Positions 42,377-51,693 are shown, counted from the stretch's first letter. The stretch is DNA of 64,000 bases from Verrucomicrobiota bacterium (GCA_023446865.1 JAEXPL010000115.1:1-64000); one strand, 5' to 3'. Numbers and translations are program-made. Notes: a model not told the origin generated them from the letters alone.

Positions 42377-42625
42377 ATGACACAGCCGAATTTCTCCGCT
42401 CCCCGTGACCGCGTCGAGCTCACCCCCGAACAGGAGTCCACGTGGCGTCGCATCTGCGCGCTGCTCGGCGCCGGCGAGATGGCCGAGGCGTATCGTCTGG
42501 CGGTCCCCCTCAACCAGGAGCTTCTCGACACCGGCGTGACGGAGTTTCCCGCCCTCTACGAAGAGCTGTTGTCCGGGCTGGCGGTTTGGAAGTTCGCCGA
42601 CAAGAACGCGGAGGTCGCCGCATGA
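42377..42625 (+). CDS. small unknown protein
   Basis: 82 aa, helical and acidic (TPEQESTWRRICALLGAGEMAEAYRLAVPLNQELLDTGV). No tail. Start ATG right after an AT-rich stretch; overlaps the next gene by 4 nt. Confidence 0.65.
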   Translation: MTQPNFSAPRDRVELTPEQESTWRRICALLGAGEMAEAYRLAVPLNQELLDTGVTEFPALYEELLSGLAVWKFADKNAEVAA

Positions 42626-43038
42626 GCCGCGACTTCGCCAAACGCTTTGCGGCGTTCTCGGTTGAGGTGGAGGACCCCGAGGCCCGCAAGGACCCGCGGA
42701 TTGTCGCCGCCTTCGCCGCTCGCTTCCGCGACTACCTGCGCACCGAGAAGGGCCACCGCGCGCTCCAGGTTGCGATGGTCGGCGGGTTCGCGGCGTCCAC
42801 GGCCGGCTCGACCGGGCTCAGCCTAGCGGCGGCTGTGTATGCGCAACCAGCCCTCGCGGTGCCGGGGATCATCTGCGCGCTGACGGCGGCGGGCACAGCG
42901 CTCGGGTTGGTGCACAACACCGACCGCCCGGACACGACCCGAATGGTTGTCGGCGCGTTGGACGCGCTCGCCAGGAAGGGTGCAGTCTCGGCGCACGAGG
43001 AAGAGGTTGAAGAGTCGGATACCGGTGTCCGGCCATGA
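42622..43038 (+). CDS. small membrane protein with acidic GVRP tail
   Basis: 138 aa. Two hydrophobic segments, residues ~48-75 and ~78-95 (VAMVGGFAASTAGSTGLSLAAAV, ALAVPGIICALTAAGTALGLV), then EEEVEESDTGVRP. So the tail also occurs on a membrane protein. ATGA overlaps on both sides. Confidence 0.7.
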   Translation: MSRDFAKRFAAFSVEVEDPEARKDPRIVAAFAARFRDYLRTEKGHRALQVAMVGGFAASTAGSTGLSLAAAVYAQPALAVPGIICALTAAGTALGLVHNTDRPDTTRMVVGALDALARKGAVSAHEEEVEESDTGVRP

Positions 43039-43640
43039 TCCGCCGGCGCGCACAACTCCCGCCGTCAGTGAATCGCACAATGCTACCTGCGATTGGGAGC
43101 ACTATTTACTACGCTGCCTGCGGCAAGGTCGTTGCCGGGGTCGTGGCCGACCACCGTACGCACGTGGGGTTCAAGACACCGTATGTGACTCTTGAGGGGA
43201 AAGGCACGTGCCTCCATCCGGACTATGCGCATGCTGTGCAGGCACACGCGGAAGCGGAGGCTGAAGCATTTCGCCAGCGCTTGGCACGAGGTGGAGCGCT
43301 CAACCGGTATGTTTTGCAGGAAGTCGAGCAAGCGAAGCTCGACGCGCTGCCACCTGATAAGCGGGCAGCCCATGAATCTGGGGCACGTGAGCGATATGAG
43401 ATTTTCAAGCAGAACGAAGCTGGCCGGGCAATTCAGGCTGTAGTGCCAGGATTGTCGCTCAAGGAAGCCAATCGGCGCTTTGTCGAAGCGATGGAGGTGT
43501 TCCAGGTGGTGCATGACGCATTCGGCTTTCCCAACTACGACATCTTCACTCGTGCGATCTCGGAAGAATTGGCACAGATTGGCCAGGGTCCGGTGATTGA
43601 GGAGGATGAAGAGAGGGCGAGCGAGAGTCAGCGGCCGTGA
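43035..43640 (+). CDS. unknown protein with acidic SQRP tail
   Basis: 201 aa. A short beta-rich start (IGSTIYYAACGKVVAGVVADHRTHVGFKTPYVTLEGKG) and a long helical part (AEAEAEAFRQRLARGGALNRYVLQEVEQAKLDAL). Ends EEDEERASESQRP. ATG 43080 is an alternative start. Confidence 0.7.
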   Translation: MIRRRAQLPPSVNRTMLPAIGSTIYYAACGKVVAGVVADHRTHVGFKTPYVTLEGKGTCLHPDYAHAVQAHAEAEAEAFRQRLARGGALNRYVLQEVEQAKLDALPPDKRAAHESGARERYEIFKQNEAGRAIQAVVPGLSLKEANRRFVEAMEVFQVVHDAFGFPNYDIFTRAISEELAQIGQGPVIEEDEERASESQRP

Positions 43641-43653
43641 CACAACACAGAAC

Positions 43654-44814
43654 ATGAAGAACCCCCATCGAATCTTCAGCCTCCGTGTCCACGACGAGAC
43701 CTCCGCCGCGGAGTATCTTCGGGTGCTCGCCGAGTCGGCGTATCGCTACGACATCAACCAGCGGGCGCCAGCGGCCGGATTGGTGCCGGCGAGCTACACT
43801 GAGCGATGCAGGTTGTCGGCATTGACTGCGCGCGCCTTCGGTTTTTTGGGGCCACATGGGGCATGGCGAACCTATAGTGGTGCGATTACCATCCATGGCG
43901 GTCGGCACTGGAGAGCTGAGGAGAAGATCACCGAGGCGGAAGAGTGGGGACTGGGCGGCCCGAATTGGGTGAATGAAGAGCATGCTGCGAACAGGGCGCT
44001 TATGGCCGCCCGGAAGTCACTCGATACAATCATTGCGGTTCTTGCGAACGAGACTCTGGTTAAAGAGTTACTCCCGAGCACGCAGCGACAACTCAACGAA
44101 CGTTTGCGTTGTGTCAAAGAAGGGGACCATGCCTTCACGGAGCAGTGGCGTGAGCAGGGCAGAACGCGAAGTGACCTTTTGCGGCTTCACCGGGAGTTCC
44201 AATTGGAGTTCTTGTCGGAAGTCCATGAGGTGTTGAATGGATTGCCGGCGCCAGGCGCAACCCCCTCTGCGTGGGACCGCGTATGGTCGCAATTGCAGGA
44301 GACGCTCGCGGTTGAAGCGAAGGTCCTTGGAGAGATCGGTATCATCCGTAATGGGCGTTACATTGCACCTTCCATGGAAGCTATAGAGACCTTTCTCGCG
44401 GAACGTGGCGAGAGGGAGGATCTGTCCTACGGAACAATGGAGCAACTCGGCTTCCTGTTGGGGCTCCGTGTTGAAGCCCGTGACTCAGATGCCCTGTGTT
44501 TCATCTGTGACTGCAACATCCCGGGAATTGGCAGGGTGACGAATCTCAGCGAGATCGACGAACATCTTGGGTATTGGGCGTTCAACTATCATGACATCAT
44601 GCCCCAACGGGCGTCAGAGTTGGCCTTAACTGAAGCAGTGGGTTTGCTGGTCCATGGTTCTTCATTCGGCGACGGTTTTCGGGGCTATGATTGGAGCGCC
44701 ACCGGCGTGATTCGGGCTGGCGACATTACGGGAGGGGTGCCGCGCAGGGCGGGCAGGGGGGTGGGTGAACTGGAGGCGGTCGAAGAAGAGCCAGGCGCAG
44801 GGATCAGCCCATGA
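43654..44814 (+). CDS. unknown protein with acidic GISP tail
   Basis: 386 aa, helical, no recognised motif; the start ATG 43654 fits the operon spacing (13 nt after the previous stop). Ends LEAVEEEPGAGISP. Confidence 0.7.
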   Translation: MKNPHRIFSLRVHDETSAAEYLRVLAESAYRYDINQRAPAAGLVPASYTERCRLSALTARAFGFLGPHGAWRTYSGAITIHGGRHWRAEEKITEAEEWGLGGPNWVNEEHAANRALMAARKSLDTIIAVLANETLVKELLPSTQRQLNERLRCVKEGDHAFTEQWREQGRTRSDLLRLHREFQLEFLSEVHEVLNGLPAPGATPSAWDRVWSQLQETLAVEAKVLGEIGIIRNGRYIAPSMEAIETFLAERGEREDLSYGTMEQLGFLLGLRVEARDSDALCFICDCNIPGIGRVTNLSEIDEHLGYWAFNYHDIMPQRASELALTEAVGLLVHGSSFGDGFRGYDWSATGVIRAGDITGGVPRRAGRGVGELEAVEEEPGAGISP

Positions 44815-44860
44815 GCGCAGTGCGTTCTGCGAGGATCGAGGTCTGATGAAATTTTCGAGG

Positions 44861-44897
44861 TTGACCCTGTTGTCGTTAAAGACATTAAAACTGAATT
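44861..44897 (+). promoter_or_regulatory. ACTGAATT-class promoter
   Basis: TTGACC (44861-44866), 17 nt, ATTAAA, then ACTGAATT at 44890-44897; ATG 44915 follows. Spacing identical to the ardC promoter. Confidence 0.7.
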
Positions 44898-44914
44898 TGG
44901 AATCAGTCCCTCCG

Positions 44915-45724
44915 ATGACCGCCGACTCCCCCCGCTTCTCCGCTCAAGACGCCCTCGGCATCCAGCAAGAGCATCTCGCCCAGTGGCGCCTTGTTCTGCG
45001 CCCTGACGTCTATGCCGCGCTGGAGACGCACATCGCCGCGAAAACGGCTGAGCTCTTTGAGGCGGCCAAGGCCGAGACCCCGGCGGATCGCCGATGTGCC
45101 CTCGGGCAACTGAAGGAGGGTTGTTCGCCGTACGACGTGCCCCGCGGCACGTCGCTGGAAGAGTTCGTCGGTAACTACGCTATCCGTGCCCACGCCGCAC
45201 TGAAGAGTACGAAGGCCACTCCGAAGTCGCCACACAAGGAGTTCCCAAAAAAGGAGTGGCGGTGGATGGATGCTGTGGAGGGCCGCGCTTTCGCCCTCTG
45301 CACTGGCGAGAAAGTCTACGCTCCCAACCTTCGCAGTGTCGGGTTCCTGGACTTGTCGCAGGCGGCAGTTCTGGACGCCCCAGAACTCACGCATGTGGGG
45401 CGGCTGAAGCTGGGTAACTGTGAGCTGCGCGCGCCCAAGCTGAAGACCCACAAGGCTGAGCGCGAGCAGGTCGCGAAGGCCAACCAGGCTTTGCTCGCGC
45501 ACGCGATGGAGGGGAAGATCGAGACATTCACCCTCCGTGATCCTCGGGGATTCGAGTTTGAGCGCCTGCTCAAAGCCAAGGGGATTCAGTACCGTACGAC
45601 TTCCCAGGCCGGTTCGGATGTCACCTTCTACTTGGAGGGGCACCCGAGGTTCCAACAACGGGCGTTCCGCCAGGATGAAGACGCGCAAGCTGAGCAGGAA
45701 GATGGGGAAGGCCAGCGAGTCTAG
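44915..45724 (+). CDS. unknown protein with acidic GQRV tail
   Basis: 269 aa. Helical first third (LETHIAAKTAELFEAAKAETPADRR), then APNLRSVGFLDLSQAAVLDAPELTHVGRLKLGNCELRAPKL, which reads like three repeats of a leucine-rich/beta-solenoid type. Ends QAEQEDGEGQRV. Start set by the upstream promoter; the frame is open further 5' inside the previous gene. Confidence 0.7.
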   Translation: MTADSPRFSAQDALGIQQEHLAQWRLVLRPDVYAALETHIAAKTAELFEAAKAETPADRRCALGQLKEGCSPYDVPRGTSLEEFVGNYAIRAHAALKSTKATPKSPHKEFPKKEWRWMDAVEGRAFALCTGEKVYAPNLRSVGFLDLSQAAVLDAPELTHVGRLKLGNCELRAPKLKTHKAEREQVAKANQALLAHAMEGKIETFTLRDPRGFEFERLLKAKGIQYRTTSQAGSDVTFYLEGHPRFQQRAFRQDEDAQAEQEDGEGQRV

Positions 45725-45787
45725 CGTCGGAACACGGACGAGGAGCTTCCAACCTGCATCAGCACAGGGTAAACAATTCACAGCAAC

Positions 45788-46300
45788 ATGAGTTCAAACG
45801 CCAACTCCCCCCTCCCTACCTACAGCGTCGATCCGAACGGCAACGGGTTCAGCATCCTCCGCCATGTTCCAGGTCACGAAGATGAGCTCGCGGACGATTA
45901 CACCTATGACTCGAAGGAGTACGCCGAGCTCACGATCCAAGGCTACCAGAGCCTGGACGAGCGTCTCCGCGAGCCATCACTCGACGTCTACGGTTCCACG
46001 GTCGGCGCCCGGGAGCTGGTGTGTGTGCTCGCGATGGGCGGTCCGGCTGAGACCTTGAAGCTTTACCACGATCAGAAGCGTTGGACGGGTGGTGTATTGG
46101 AATATCAGAGATCGGCCTTCACCGACAAGGTGAAGGTTCCCATCAGTGCCGAACAGGCGGCCTCCTTCTACGCGAAGGGGGTCTTGACCGCGGACGGGCG
46201 CCGCTTGGCCGCGGCCCATCCTGTTGGCTGGAACCGCTCGCGAGCGGTGGCATCGGATACCACCGCTGCGGAAGGCGAGGAGTCCGCGCAGAAGGTCTGA
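45788..46300 (+). CDS. unknown protein with acidic QKV tail
   Basis: 170 aa, mixed fold (YSVDPNGNGFSILRHVPGHEDELADDYTYDSKEYAELTIQGYQSL). Ends TTAAEGEESAQKV. No family recognised. Confidence 0.7.
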   Translation: MSSNANSPLPTYSVDPNGNGFSILRHVPGHEDELADDYTYDSKEYAELTIQGYQSLDERLREPSLDVYGSTVGARELVCVLAMGGPAETLKLYHDQKRWTGGVLEYQRSAFTDKVKVPISAEQAASFYAKGVLTADGRRLAAAHPVGWNRSRAVASDTTAAEGEESAQKV

Positions 46301-46303
46301 ATT

Positions 46304-46753
46304 ATGCCGAACGAGCAACATATCCCGCGCCCCAACCCGGCTGGCCGGCCTGTGATCATCCTGCAAGGAAGGTTCGCGGGGCTGGAAGGCGTGTGCCTTG
46401 GCCAGGTGGAAGGGCGGGACGTGTTCGCGGTCTCGCCGAACGGCGAAGATGCCATCGTGGAGCTCGAATTTGGCAGCGGGTTTGGAGTCCTGGAGCGCAA
46501 GGGAGTTGCCGCCACCACATTAGCCGCGGCATTGAGGCGGTGTGATGAGCTGAGCGACGCGCTGAAGCCGTTCGCGCGGGAGTTCGCTTCATGGACGCAA
46601 GGCCATCGTCTCGACACGCGGATTGGGATCTGCGAGCTCGGGTTCAGCCCCGAGGAGGCCAAGTTCACCCTGGCGGATCTGCACCGGGCGGCGGCGCTCT
46701 GTCCCATCCATGAAGAGGCTGAAGAAGAGGTAACCGAATCCAACCACATCTAG
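46304..46753 (+). CDS. unknown protein with acidic SNHI tail
   Basis: 149 aa. Beta-rich N-terminal half (RPVIILQGRFAGLEGVCLGQVEGRDVFAVSPNGEDAIVELEFG) reminiscent of a small KOW/SH3-like barrel, helical second half. Ends EEAEEEVTESNHI, a variant tip. 3 nt after the previous gene. Confidence 0.65.
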   Translation: MPNEQHIPRPNPAGRPVIILQGRFAGLEGVCLGQVEGRDVFAVSPNGEDAIVELEFGSGFGVLERKGVAATTLAAALRRCDELSDALKPFAREFASWTQGHRLDTRIGICELGFSPEEAKFTLADLHRAAALCPIHEEAEEEVTESNHI

Positions 46754-46755
46754 CC

Positions 46756-47301
46756 ATGCCCCCACTGCGCAAGGAAGACATCATGGTCCGCAACGTGAAG
46801 ACTTTCACGGGACACGACGGCCAAGGCTTCAACGCCACGCTCTATGTGCGAGGCAAGCGGACGGCCGACGTCGTCAGTCTGGCGGATGGTGGCGAATTTG
46901 AATACACGTGGCACCTTCCCGAGGGCAAGCGCCGCCATTTCGGCGGCGAGTTGGAGCGCGAGCTCAAGGCATACGCGGCGGCGTTGCCCGGAGTGGAATG
47001 CCCGGAGCTCAAGCGCACACTGCCGCAGAGCTTGGACATGGTTGTCGAGGATCTCGTCAACGATGTCCTCGAAGAGCGGAAGTACCGACGCGAGTGTCGG
47101 ACGAAGACGCTCTTCACGATCAAGGGCGACCCCGACCACCTCTGGCAGGTGGCGAGACCCTACACGCCGGATCTCGCCGTGAAGCTGCGGGCGAAGCATG
47201 GCGACGCGCTTCAGGAGATCATCAACGAACGTTATCTCGTGAAGACTCCAACACTGGGGGCCGCTGAGGACGAGCAGGACGTTGATTCACCGAGGCCCTG
47301 A
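46756..47301 (+). CDS. unknown protein with acidic SPRP tail
   Basis: 181 aa (ATG 46783 would give MVRNVKTF as N-terminus). Contains KTFTGHDGQGFNATLYVRGKRTADVVSLADGG and helical segments. Ends AEDEQDVDSPRP. No family recognised. Confidence 0.7.
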   Translation: MPPLRKEDIMVRNVKTFTGHDGQGFNATLYVRGKRTADVVSLADGGEFEYTWHLPEGKRRHFGGELERELKAYAAALPGVECPELKRTLPQSLDMVVEDLVNDVLEERKYRRECRTKTLFTIKGDPDHLWQVARPYTPDLAVKLRAKHGDALQEIINERYLVKTPTLGAAEDEQDVDSPRP

Positions 47302-47346
47302 CAGGCTGGCCTTCTTCCATAGTTCATTCCCCAACCATTCAATTTT

Positions 47347-48300
47347 ATGCCGAACTCTACCAAGCAAGCTTCCCGGCCGACGTTGGTGTCCATCCGTCCG
47401 TCGCAGACGCCCGACGAGACGCCCGATCTATCGCATCTGGGTGAATACAAGTCGCAGATTCCGACACGCGCCACCTGGTACGTGGACCGGGACGAGGGGC
47501 AGCTCCGCGGGCCGGCCCTCCAGACTACCGATGGGGAGGAAGGCTTCAAAGAGTGGATCGCTGGCGAGACCGCACTCCAGGTCATGGTGAGCAACAACGG
47601 CGCCTTTCTCCCTGCTGTGCTGGCTGATTTCGCCGAGGGGAAGATTGCGACGGATCTCACGAAGCGGAGCAGCCGCGGGCAGTATGAATTCTTTCTCCCG
47701 GCTCAGCACGTGCCGCATGCTACGCAGAACTGGGGGCACGTGAAGGATGAGGAGGTGAACGCGGCCTTCACGAAGGCATTGGCTGAGGGCAAATTCCAGC
47801 GCCACGGCATTGACCCGATCATCGCACCACTCATCCATATTCAGGATGCCGGCGCCGCCCGGGTGGAGGAGTTCGTCGGGGTCTCTCGCGCGGAGGTGAC
47901 ACAACGGCGGGCCACCGGGCGGCCGGCGCTGACGGAGCGCGACATCCAGACATTCTGGCTCGATTGTCTGTATGCGTGCGAAGATTACGAACGGATGGAC
48001 TCCTACGGCAACAATTGGTCGATGATCAACTATTGTCTGGAGGCGGTCATCGAGACTCCGAGCGGTGTGGAGCAGAAGATCACCTCCGCCGGTTTGGGTG
48101 GGGTGGAGGACGATTCCAGCAAGGAATACTTCGCCGAGCTCGCCGGCCAGGAGCTTCCGGGCCTGTTGTCGGACCTCGACTCCATGGGTGTCGTTGTGCG
48201 GCGTGCGGACGTCGAGTCGCTCGGCGCGAAGGCCCTCGGGGCTTACGACGAGTGGGCCGCGTCTAACGAGCAGGACGAGGATCAGGGCTGCAAGGTTTGA
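47347..48300 (+). CDS. unknown protein with acidic GCKV tail
   Basis: 317 aa. Segments: ATWYVDRDEGQLRGPALQTTDGEEGFKEWIAGE, and an aromatic/acidic part (FWLDCLYACEDYERMDSYGNNWSMINY). Ends SNEQDEDQGCKV. No family recognised. Confidence 0.7.
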   Translation: MPNSTKQASRPTLVSIRPSQTPDETPDLSHLGEYKSQIPTRATWYVDRDEGQLRGPALQTTDGEEGFKEWIAGETALQVMVSNNGAFLPAVLADFAEGKIATDLTKRSSRGQYEFFLPAQHVPHATQNWGHVKDEEVNAAFTKALAEGKFQRHGIDPIIAPLIHIQDAGAARVEEFVGVSRAEVTQRRATGRPALTERDIQTFWLDCLYACEDYERMDSYGNNWSMINYCLEAVIETPSGVEQKITSAGLGGVEDDSSKEYFAELAGQELPGLLSDLDSMGVVVRRADVESLGAKALGAYDEWAASNEQDEDQGCKV

Positions 48301-48316
48301 GAATCGTTGCACTCCT

Positions 48317-48730
48317 ATGGGCGCGCAATTCCCGACGGTTTTGGAGGGGTCCCGTGAGATCGCCGGTTATGTCGCGGGCCTTGATGACGACGCAGACGAG
48401 GAGCTTGTGCTTGAGATGTTCCGCGGTTGCCGAGCGACTCTGCAACGCGTTGCCATCGGCTCTTTGGAAGAAGGCCCGCGGGATGCGCATGTTCGTAATG
48501 TGGCCAAGGAGCGACGTTATGCCCGCAAGCCACTAGCGAGCATGCCCCCGATTCTGGTCGAGGACGGGGTCATCCAGGATGGACATCATCGCTTCCGGGT
48601 GGCCAAGGCTCAAGGCGCCAAAGAGATCATGGCTTATGTCGTCACGGAGATCGCCGCGAAGCAGCACGTCGGGACTGGCCGGCAAGCCAGCGGTTCCGAC
48701 GAAGAGACTGAAGCGGGAATCACTGTGTAG
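48317..48730 (+). CDS. ParB/sulfiredoxin-superfamily-like protein with GITV tail
   Basis: 137 aa. PPILVEDGVIQDGHHRFRVAKAQGAKEIMAYVV has the DGHHR core of ParB-like nuclease/CTPase domains (usual form DG.hR..a....g...i...v). No HTH domain follows, so it is the catalytic-type half alone and unlikely to be the partner of the ParA at 58188. Ends GSDEETEAGITV, a tail-family member. Confidence 0.7.
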   Translation: MGAQFPTVLEGSREIAGYVAGLDDDADEELVLEMFRGCRATLQRVAIGSLEEGPRDAHVRNVAKERRYARKPLASMPPILVEDGVIQDGHHRFRVAKAQGAKEIMAYVVTEIAAKQHVGTGRQASGSDEETEAGITV

Positions 48731-48741
48731 GAGCGCATCCT

Positions 48742-49443
48742 ATGGCAAACTACGTCAGCAACTATTTCGTGGTGAGTGGGCGTGTGCCCTCCGCTTCCCT
48801 TGGGCCACACGGTCCCAACGAGGAGTTCTGGGGAATGTTTCGAGGCCCCGAGGGGCAGAAGGCCGTTCGGGCGAAGGGGTATTTCGTCGGGCTGGTACCT
48901 CCGGATGCCGGCTTTGAACTCTTGTCGGTTGGGACCCAACCCTCGGCGCCCCTCGCAGTCGCGTATTCAGAGTCCCGGTGGGATCCGCCGACGGAGATGC
49001 TGCGTCAGCTCTCGACGGACTCCCCGGAGCGAACCTTCACACTTTTTTGGGCCGAGCCTACCGAGCCAAGCGCTGGGCTCACCCAGTTCCGGGCTGGCCG
49101 GCAGATCGCGGCATGCCGCTACAACCATAGCTCGCCAGATTACCGGCTCTTGGTCGCAGCATTCCAGGTTTCAGGCTATCCCGTGGAGAACGCCCCACGG
49201 TTCGAGACCTCCGACCGTGAGGTGGTCATCGACGTTCGCGAGGATCGAACCCATGAAGCGCGCCCCTATACTTGGGCGGTGGTCTGTGACGCGCGGACGC
49301 GCGATGAGATTGAGACGTTTATCGAGACCGGGGAAGCCGATGCCCTACGCAAGGCGGAGCAGTATTGCGAGGTCCGCGGACTCACGGTCGTGGAGAATTT
49401 CGAGGATTCCTCCGAGGAGGAGTCGGAGCAGTGCAAACCCTGA
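48742..49443 (+). CDS. Api92/DUF1281-like protein with acidic QCKP tail
   Basis: 233 aa. The N-terminus MANYVSNYFVVSG and later TFTLFWAEPTEPSAGLTQFRAG resemble the ferredoxin-like DUF1281/YubB proteins of conjugative plasmids (MANWC.N...V.G, then W.EP). Ends EEESEQCKP. Low to moderate certainty for the family, good for being a gene. Confidence 0.65.
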   Translation: MANYVSNYFVVSGRVPSASLGPHGPNEEFWGMFRGPEGQKAVRAKGYFVGLVPPDAGFELLSVGTQPSAPLAVAYSESRWDPPTEMLRQLSTDSPERTFTLFWAEPTEPSAGLTQFRAGRQIAACRYNHSSPDYRLLVAAFQVSGYPVENAPRFETSDREVVIDVREDRTHEARPYTWAVVCDARTRDEIETFIETGEADALRKAEQYCEVRGLTVVENFEDSSEEESEQCKP

Positions 49444-49448
49444 CGCCT

Positions 49449-49715
49449 ATGCCTACCCACAACGAAAGCGACTATGATGCCCTTCGGGGGCAGATCCTGA
49501 ATGACGAGACCGCCTACTGCGAGGCGGTGAACTGGATGGGCGCCAAGGCGCAGGAGGAAGGCAACCACACCTACGTCGAGGACGGGAAGGTGTACCACAA
49601 GAATGCCACCGAGCTCACGCGCGACGGCTACCTCGACAAGTACATCGAGTTCCGCCTCAGCCAACAGGAGAGCGAGGCCGCCGGCGAGGAAGAGTCGGAT
49701 GGGTGCAAACCGTAG
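49449..49715 (+). CDS. small acidic protein with GCKP tail
   Basis: 88 aa, helical and acidic (YDALRGQILNDETAYCEAVNWMGAKAQEEGNHTYVEDGKVYHKN). Ends AAGEEESDGCKP; the tip matches that of the neighbouring 48742 product. 5 nt after it. Confidence 0.7.
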   Translation: MPTHNESDYDALRGQILNDETAYCEAVNWMGAKAQEEGNHTYVEDGKVYHKNATELTRDGYLDKYIEFRLSQQESEAAGEEESDGCKP

Positions 49716-49733
49716 CGCGGCATCTCAATGAAA
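49716..49733 (+). repeat. dispersed origin-type repeat
   Basis: CGCGGCATCTCAATGAAA, full match to the origin consensus, 22 kb from the array. Its ATG is the start codon of the small gene at 49728. Confidence 0.65.
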
Positions 49734-49904
49734 TCTCCAACCAGGACGAGACAGTCCGCCGGCGCCGCGGCGATCTCTGCAACTACCGTGACCGAGACCG
49801 CGGCGGGATCTGTCGTCTCCTTCAACCACGGCGGTCGGCCGTATCACTTTCAACTCGTCCGCCGTCCTGGCCAGGTTGGTAAACTGCCATGCCGACGGTC
49901 CTGA
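49728..49904 (+). CDS. small hypothetical protein
   Basis: 58 aa; start ATG lies inside an origin-type repeat. Contains SVVSFNHGGRPYHFQLVRRPGQVG, which reads like a genuine short beta-rich peptide, and overlaps the following GHKL gene by 16 nt. Evidence is modest. Confidence 0.4.
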   Translation: MKSPTRTRQSAGAAAISATTVTETAAGSVVSFNHGGRPYHFQLVRRPGQVGKLPCRRS

Positions 49905-51625
49905 TCCCTCCGGAGCATTTCGCCCGTCGGGTGGCGAACGAGTACAGCGATCCCGTGGCGGCTCTCTGGCGTGAGCTATTCCAGAACAGCCTCGACGCCG
50001 GCGCCACGATCCTGGAGATCCAGGTGGACGCCGACAGCTATCGCTTCAGCGACAACGGCCGGGGCATGTCCTACGAGACGATGCGGAGGGGGTTGCTCAC
50101 GCTCGGTGGCTCCGTCAAGGACGGCGAAGCATCAACCGGTGGATACGGGATTGCCAAGGAGCTGATTCTTTTCGCGCACAAGCAGTACACGGTCCATAGC
50201 AACCGGGTCGGCGTGGAAGGCGTCGTGGCCACCTACAAGCGTAAGGAGATCGAGCCGCGGCGCGGGACCATGATCGAGGCGCGTGTGGACGCCAACAGCA
50301 ACGCCTTCTGGGGCTTCAAGAACCGTTCCAGCGAGGCGATCCGTCGTCTTGTCGGCAGCTCGAAGCTCCATCCCGATCTTCAGGTCTTTCTGAATGGCGA
50401 GCCGGTTGCGTGCCGCTCTGTTCCGGAGGAGGCGCTCAACAGGCAGGTTCGTATCGGTAAACTCTATGCGAGCGCCGAGACGCCGACTTGTGCGGTCGTG
50501 CGGGTGAACGGACTGGTGATGTTTCGCCAGGCGAACGAGCAGTTGCCTCAGACGATCATCCTGGATCTCGATCCGCAGCACAGCCGCGAGTACCTCACCA
50601 GCAACCGCGATGGCATCAAGTACGAGCACGCACGGGAGTGGAACGACCTTTTGACCCGGGCCTGCATTGACCGGCGGTCGTTCAACCATCGCAGCGAGGG
50701 GGAGGTTTTCGTGAAGGGCGCCAAACGGCACCTTGAAACGCCCGGGCTGAAGTCGCGGGCGTGGGCTGACAAGCTGGGCTTGCTGACCTCTGCTCGGACC
50801 GCCGAGTTGGTGCTGTCGGTCGTGGCCGGAGCTCAGCGGGCCGCCGCATCCTCCGAACGTCAGGTGGAGATCATGGAGAAGGTTGCCCGAGGGGAGGATG
50901 TCCCTGATGATCCTCGGGCGCAGTCGCTCGTCTCGAATATCCGGAAAGCGGTCGAGCTTTCGGAGGCCGTGGATGCAGGCTCAATGAGCCAGGACGCGGC
51001 GGAAACAACGTTGTTGGACCACATGGCGGAACAGGCCAGTGCCGCCGGGGACCGGGTGGATCTGAAGGCCATGCAGGTTTTCGTGCGCGAGATGCTCACC
51101 CCTCCCGTGCGCGGGTTCGCCGCGGACAGCTACATCTTCAACAGCACGGATCCGGTCGAGATGGAGCTCATCTACGGCCGGGCGCCGGCGGTGCTGCGGT
51201 TGGAGCAGATGTGGCAGGCTGCGGTCGAAGCCGCCGTCCAGAGCAACACGTATGCGGACCGGAAGTTTCGGATCGGGTGGGAGTTCGACGCGAAGCGCGA
51301 GGCTTCCTATACCGTCAGGAATGGAGTGGCGGTGTTCTCCATTAATCCACTGACGTTCCTGACTCTCGACGGGAAGTGGAAGCCTGGCGTTGGTCCGGGA
51401 CGAGAGACGAAGCTCCGCCTGGCAGTCCTGGCCGCCCATGAACTTTGTCACCAAAAACAGGAGTACCATGACGAGGAGTTCGTGTCGCTTTTGCATGTGA
51501 CCTTGGAGAACACACTTCACCGTCTTCTCGGTGAGCATCTCTCGGCCATCCGCCTTGGCCCCGAGCCGCGGAGCTCGGCGGTGGCGGAAGAGGACCAGGA
51601 GAACATGAGCCGGATCGGCGCCTAA
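49889..51625 (+). CDS. GHKL-type ATPase with a C-terminal HExxH motif
   Basis: 578 aa. The ATP-binding fold has N-box WRELFQNSLDAGA near residue 30, G1 box DNGRGM at 55-60 and G2 box GGYGIAKE at ~84-91, as in Hsp90/MutL/MORC-like ATPases. Residues ~511-540 (LAAHELCHQKQEYHDEEFVSLLH) hold HELCH, an HExxH metallopeptidase-like motif, with an acidic residue downstream. No tail. The combination occurs in phage/plasmid proteins of unknown role; a chaperone or DNA-clamp function is possible. Confidence 0.8.
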   Translation: MPTVLIPPEHFARRVANEYSDPVAALWRELFQNSLDAGATILEIQVDADSYRFSDNGRGMSYETMRRGLLTLGGSVKDGEASTGGYGIAKELILFAHKQYTVHSNRVGVEGVVATYKRKEIEPRRGTMIEARVDANSNAFWGFKNRSSEAIRRLVGSSKLHPDLQVFLNGEPVACRSVPEEALNRQVRIGKLYASAETPTCAVVRVNGLVMFRQANEQLPQTIILDLDPQHSREYLTSNRDGIKYEHAREWNDLLTRACIDRRSFNHRSEGEVFVKGAKRHLETPGLKSRAWADKLGLLTSARTAELVLSVVAGAQRAAASSERQVEIMEKVARGEDVPDDPRAQSLVSNIRKAVELSEAVDAGSMSQDAAETTLLDHMAEQASAAGDRVDLKAMQVFVREMLTPPVRGFAADSYIFNSTDPVEMELIYGRAPAVLRLEQMWQAAVEAAVQSNTYADRKFRIGWEFDAKREASYTVRNGVAVFSINPLTFLTLDGKWKPGVGPGRETKLRLAVLAAHELCHQKQEYHDEEFVSLLHVTLENTLHRLLGEHLSAIRLGPEPRSSAVAEEDQENMSRIGA

Positions 51626-51693
51626 ACGGGACAGACTCGGGCGCTAGGGCGATTTGGGACGTCGGTCCCCCAGAGGGGAGGCGATTATTCTGC

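Noticed and set aside
28143..49715. jumbo-phage origin of the tail gene block
   Set aside because: No capsid, terminase, portal or tail genes are visible, whereas rep, par, ArdC and T4SS genes are.
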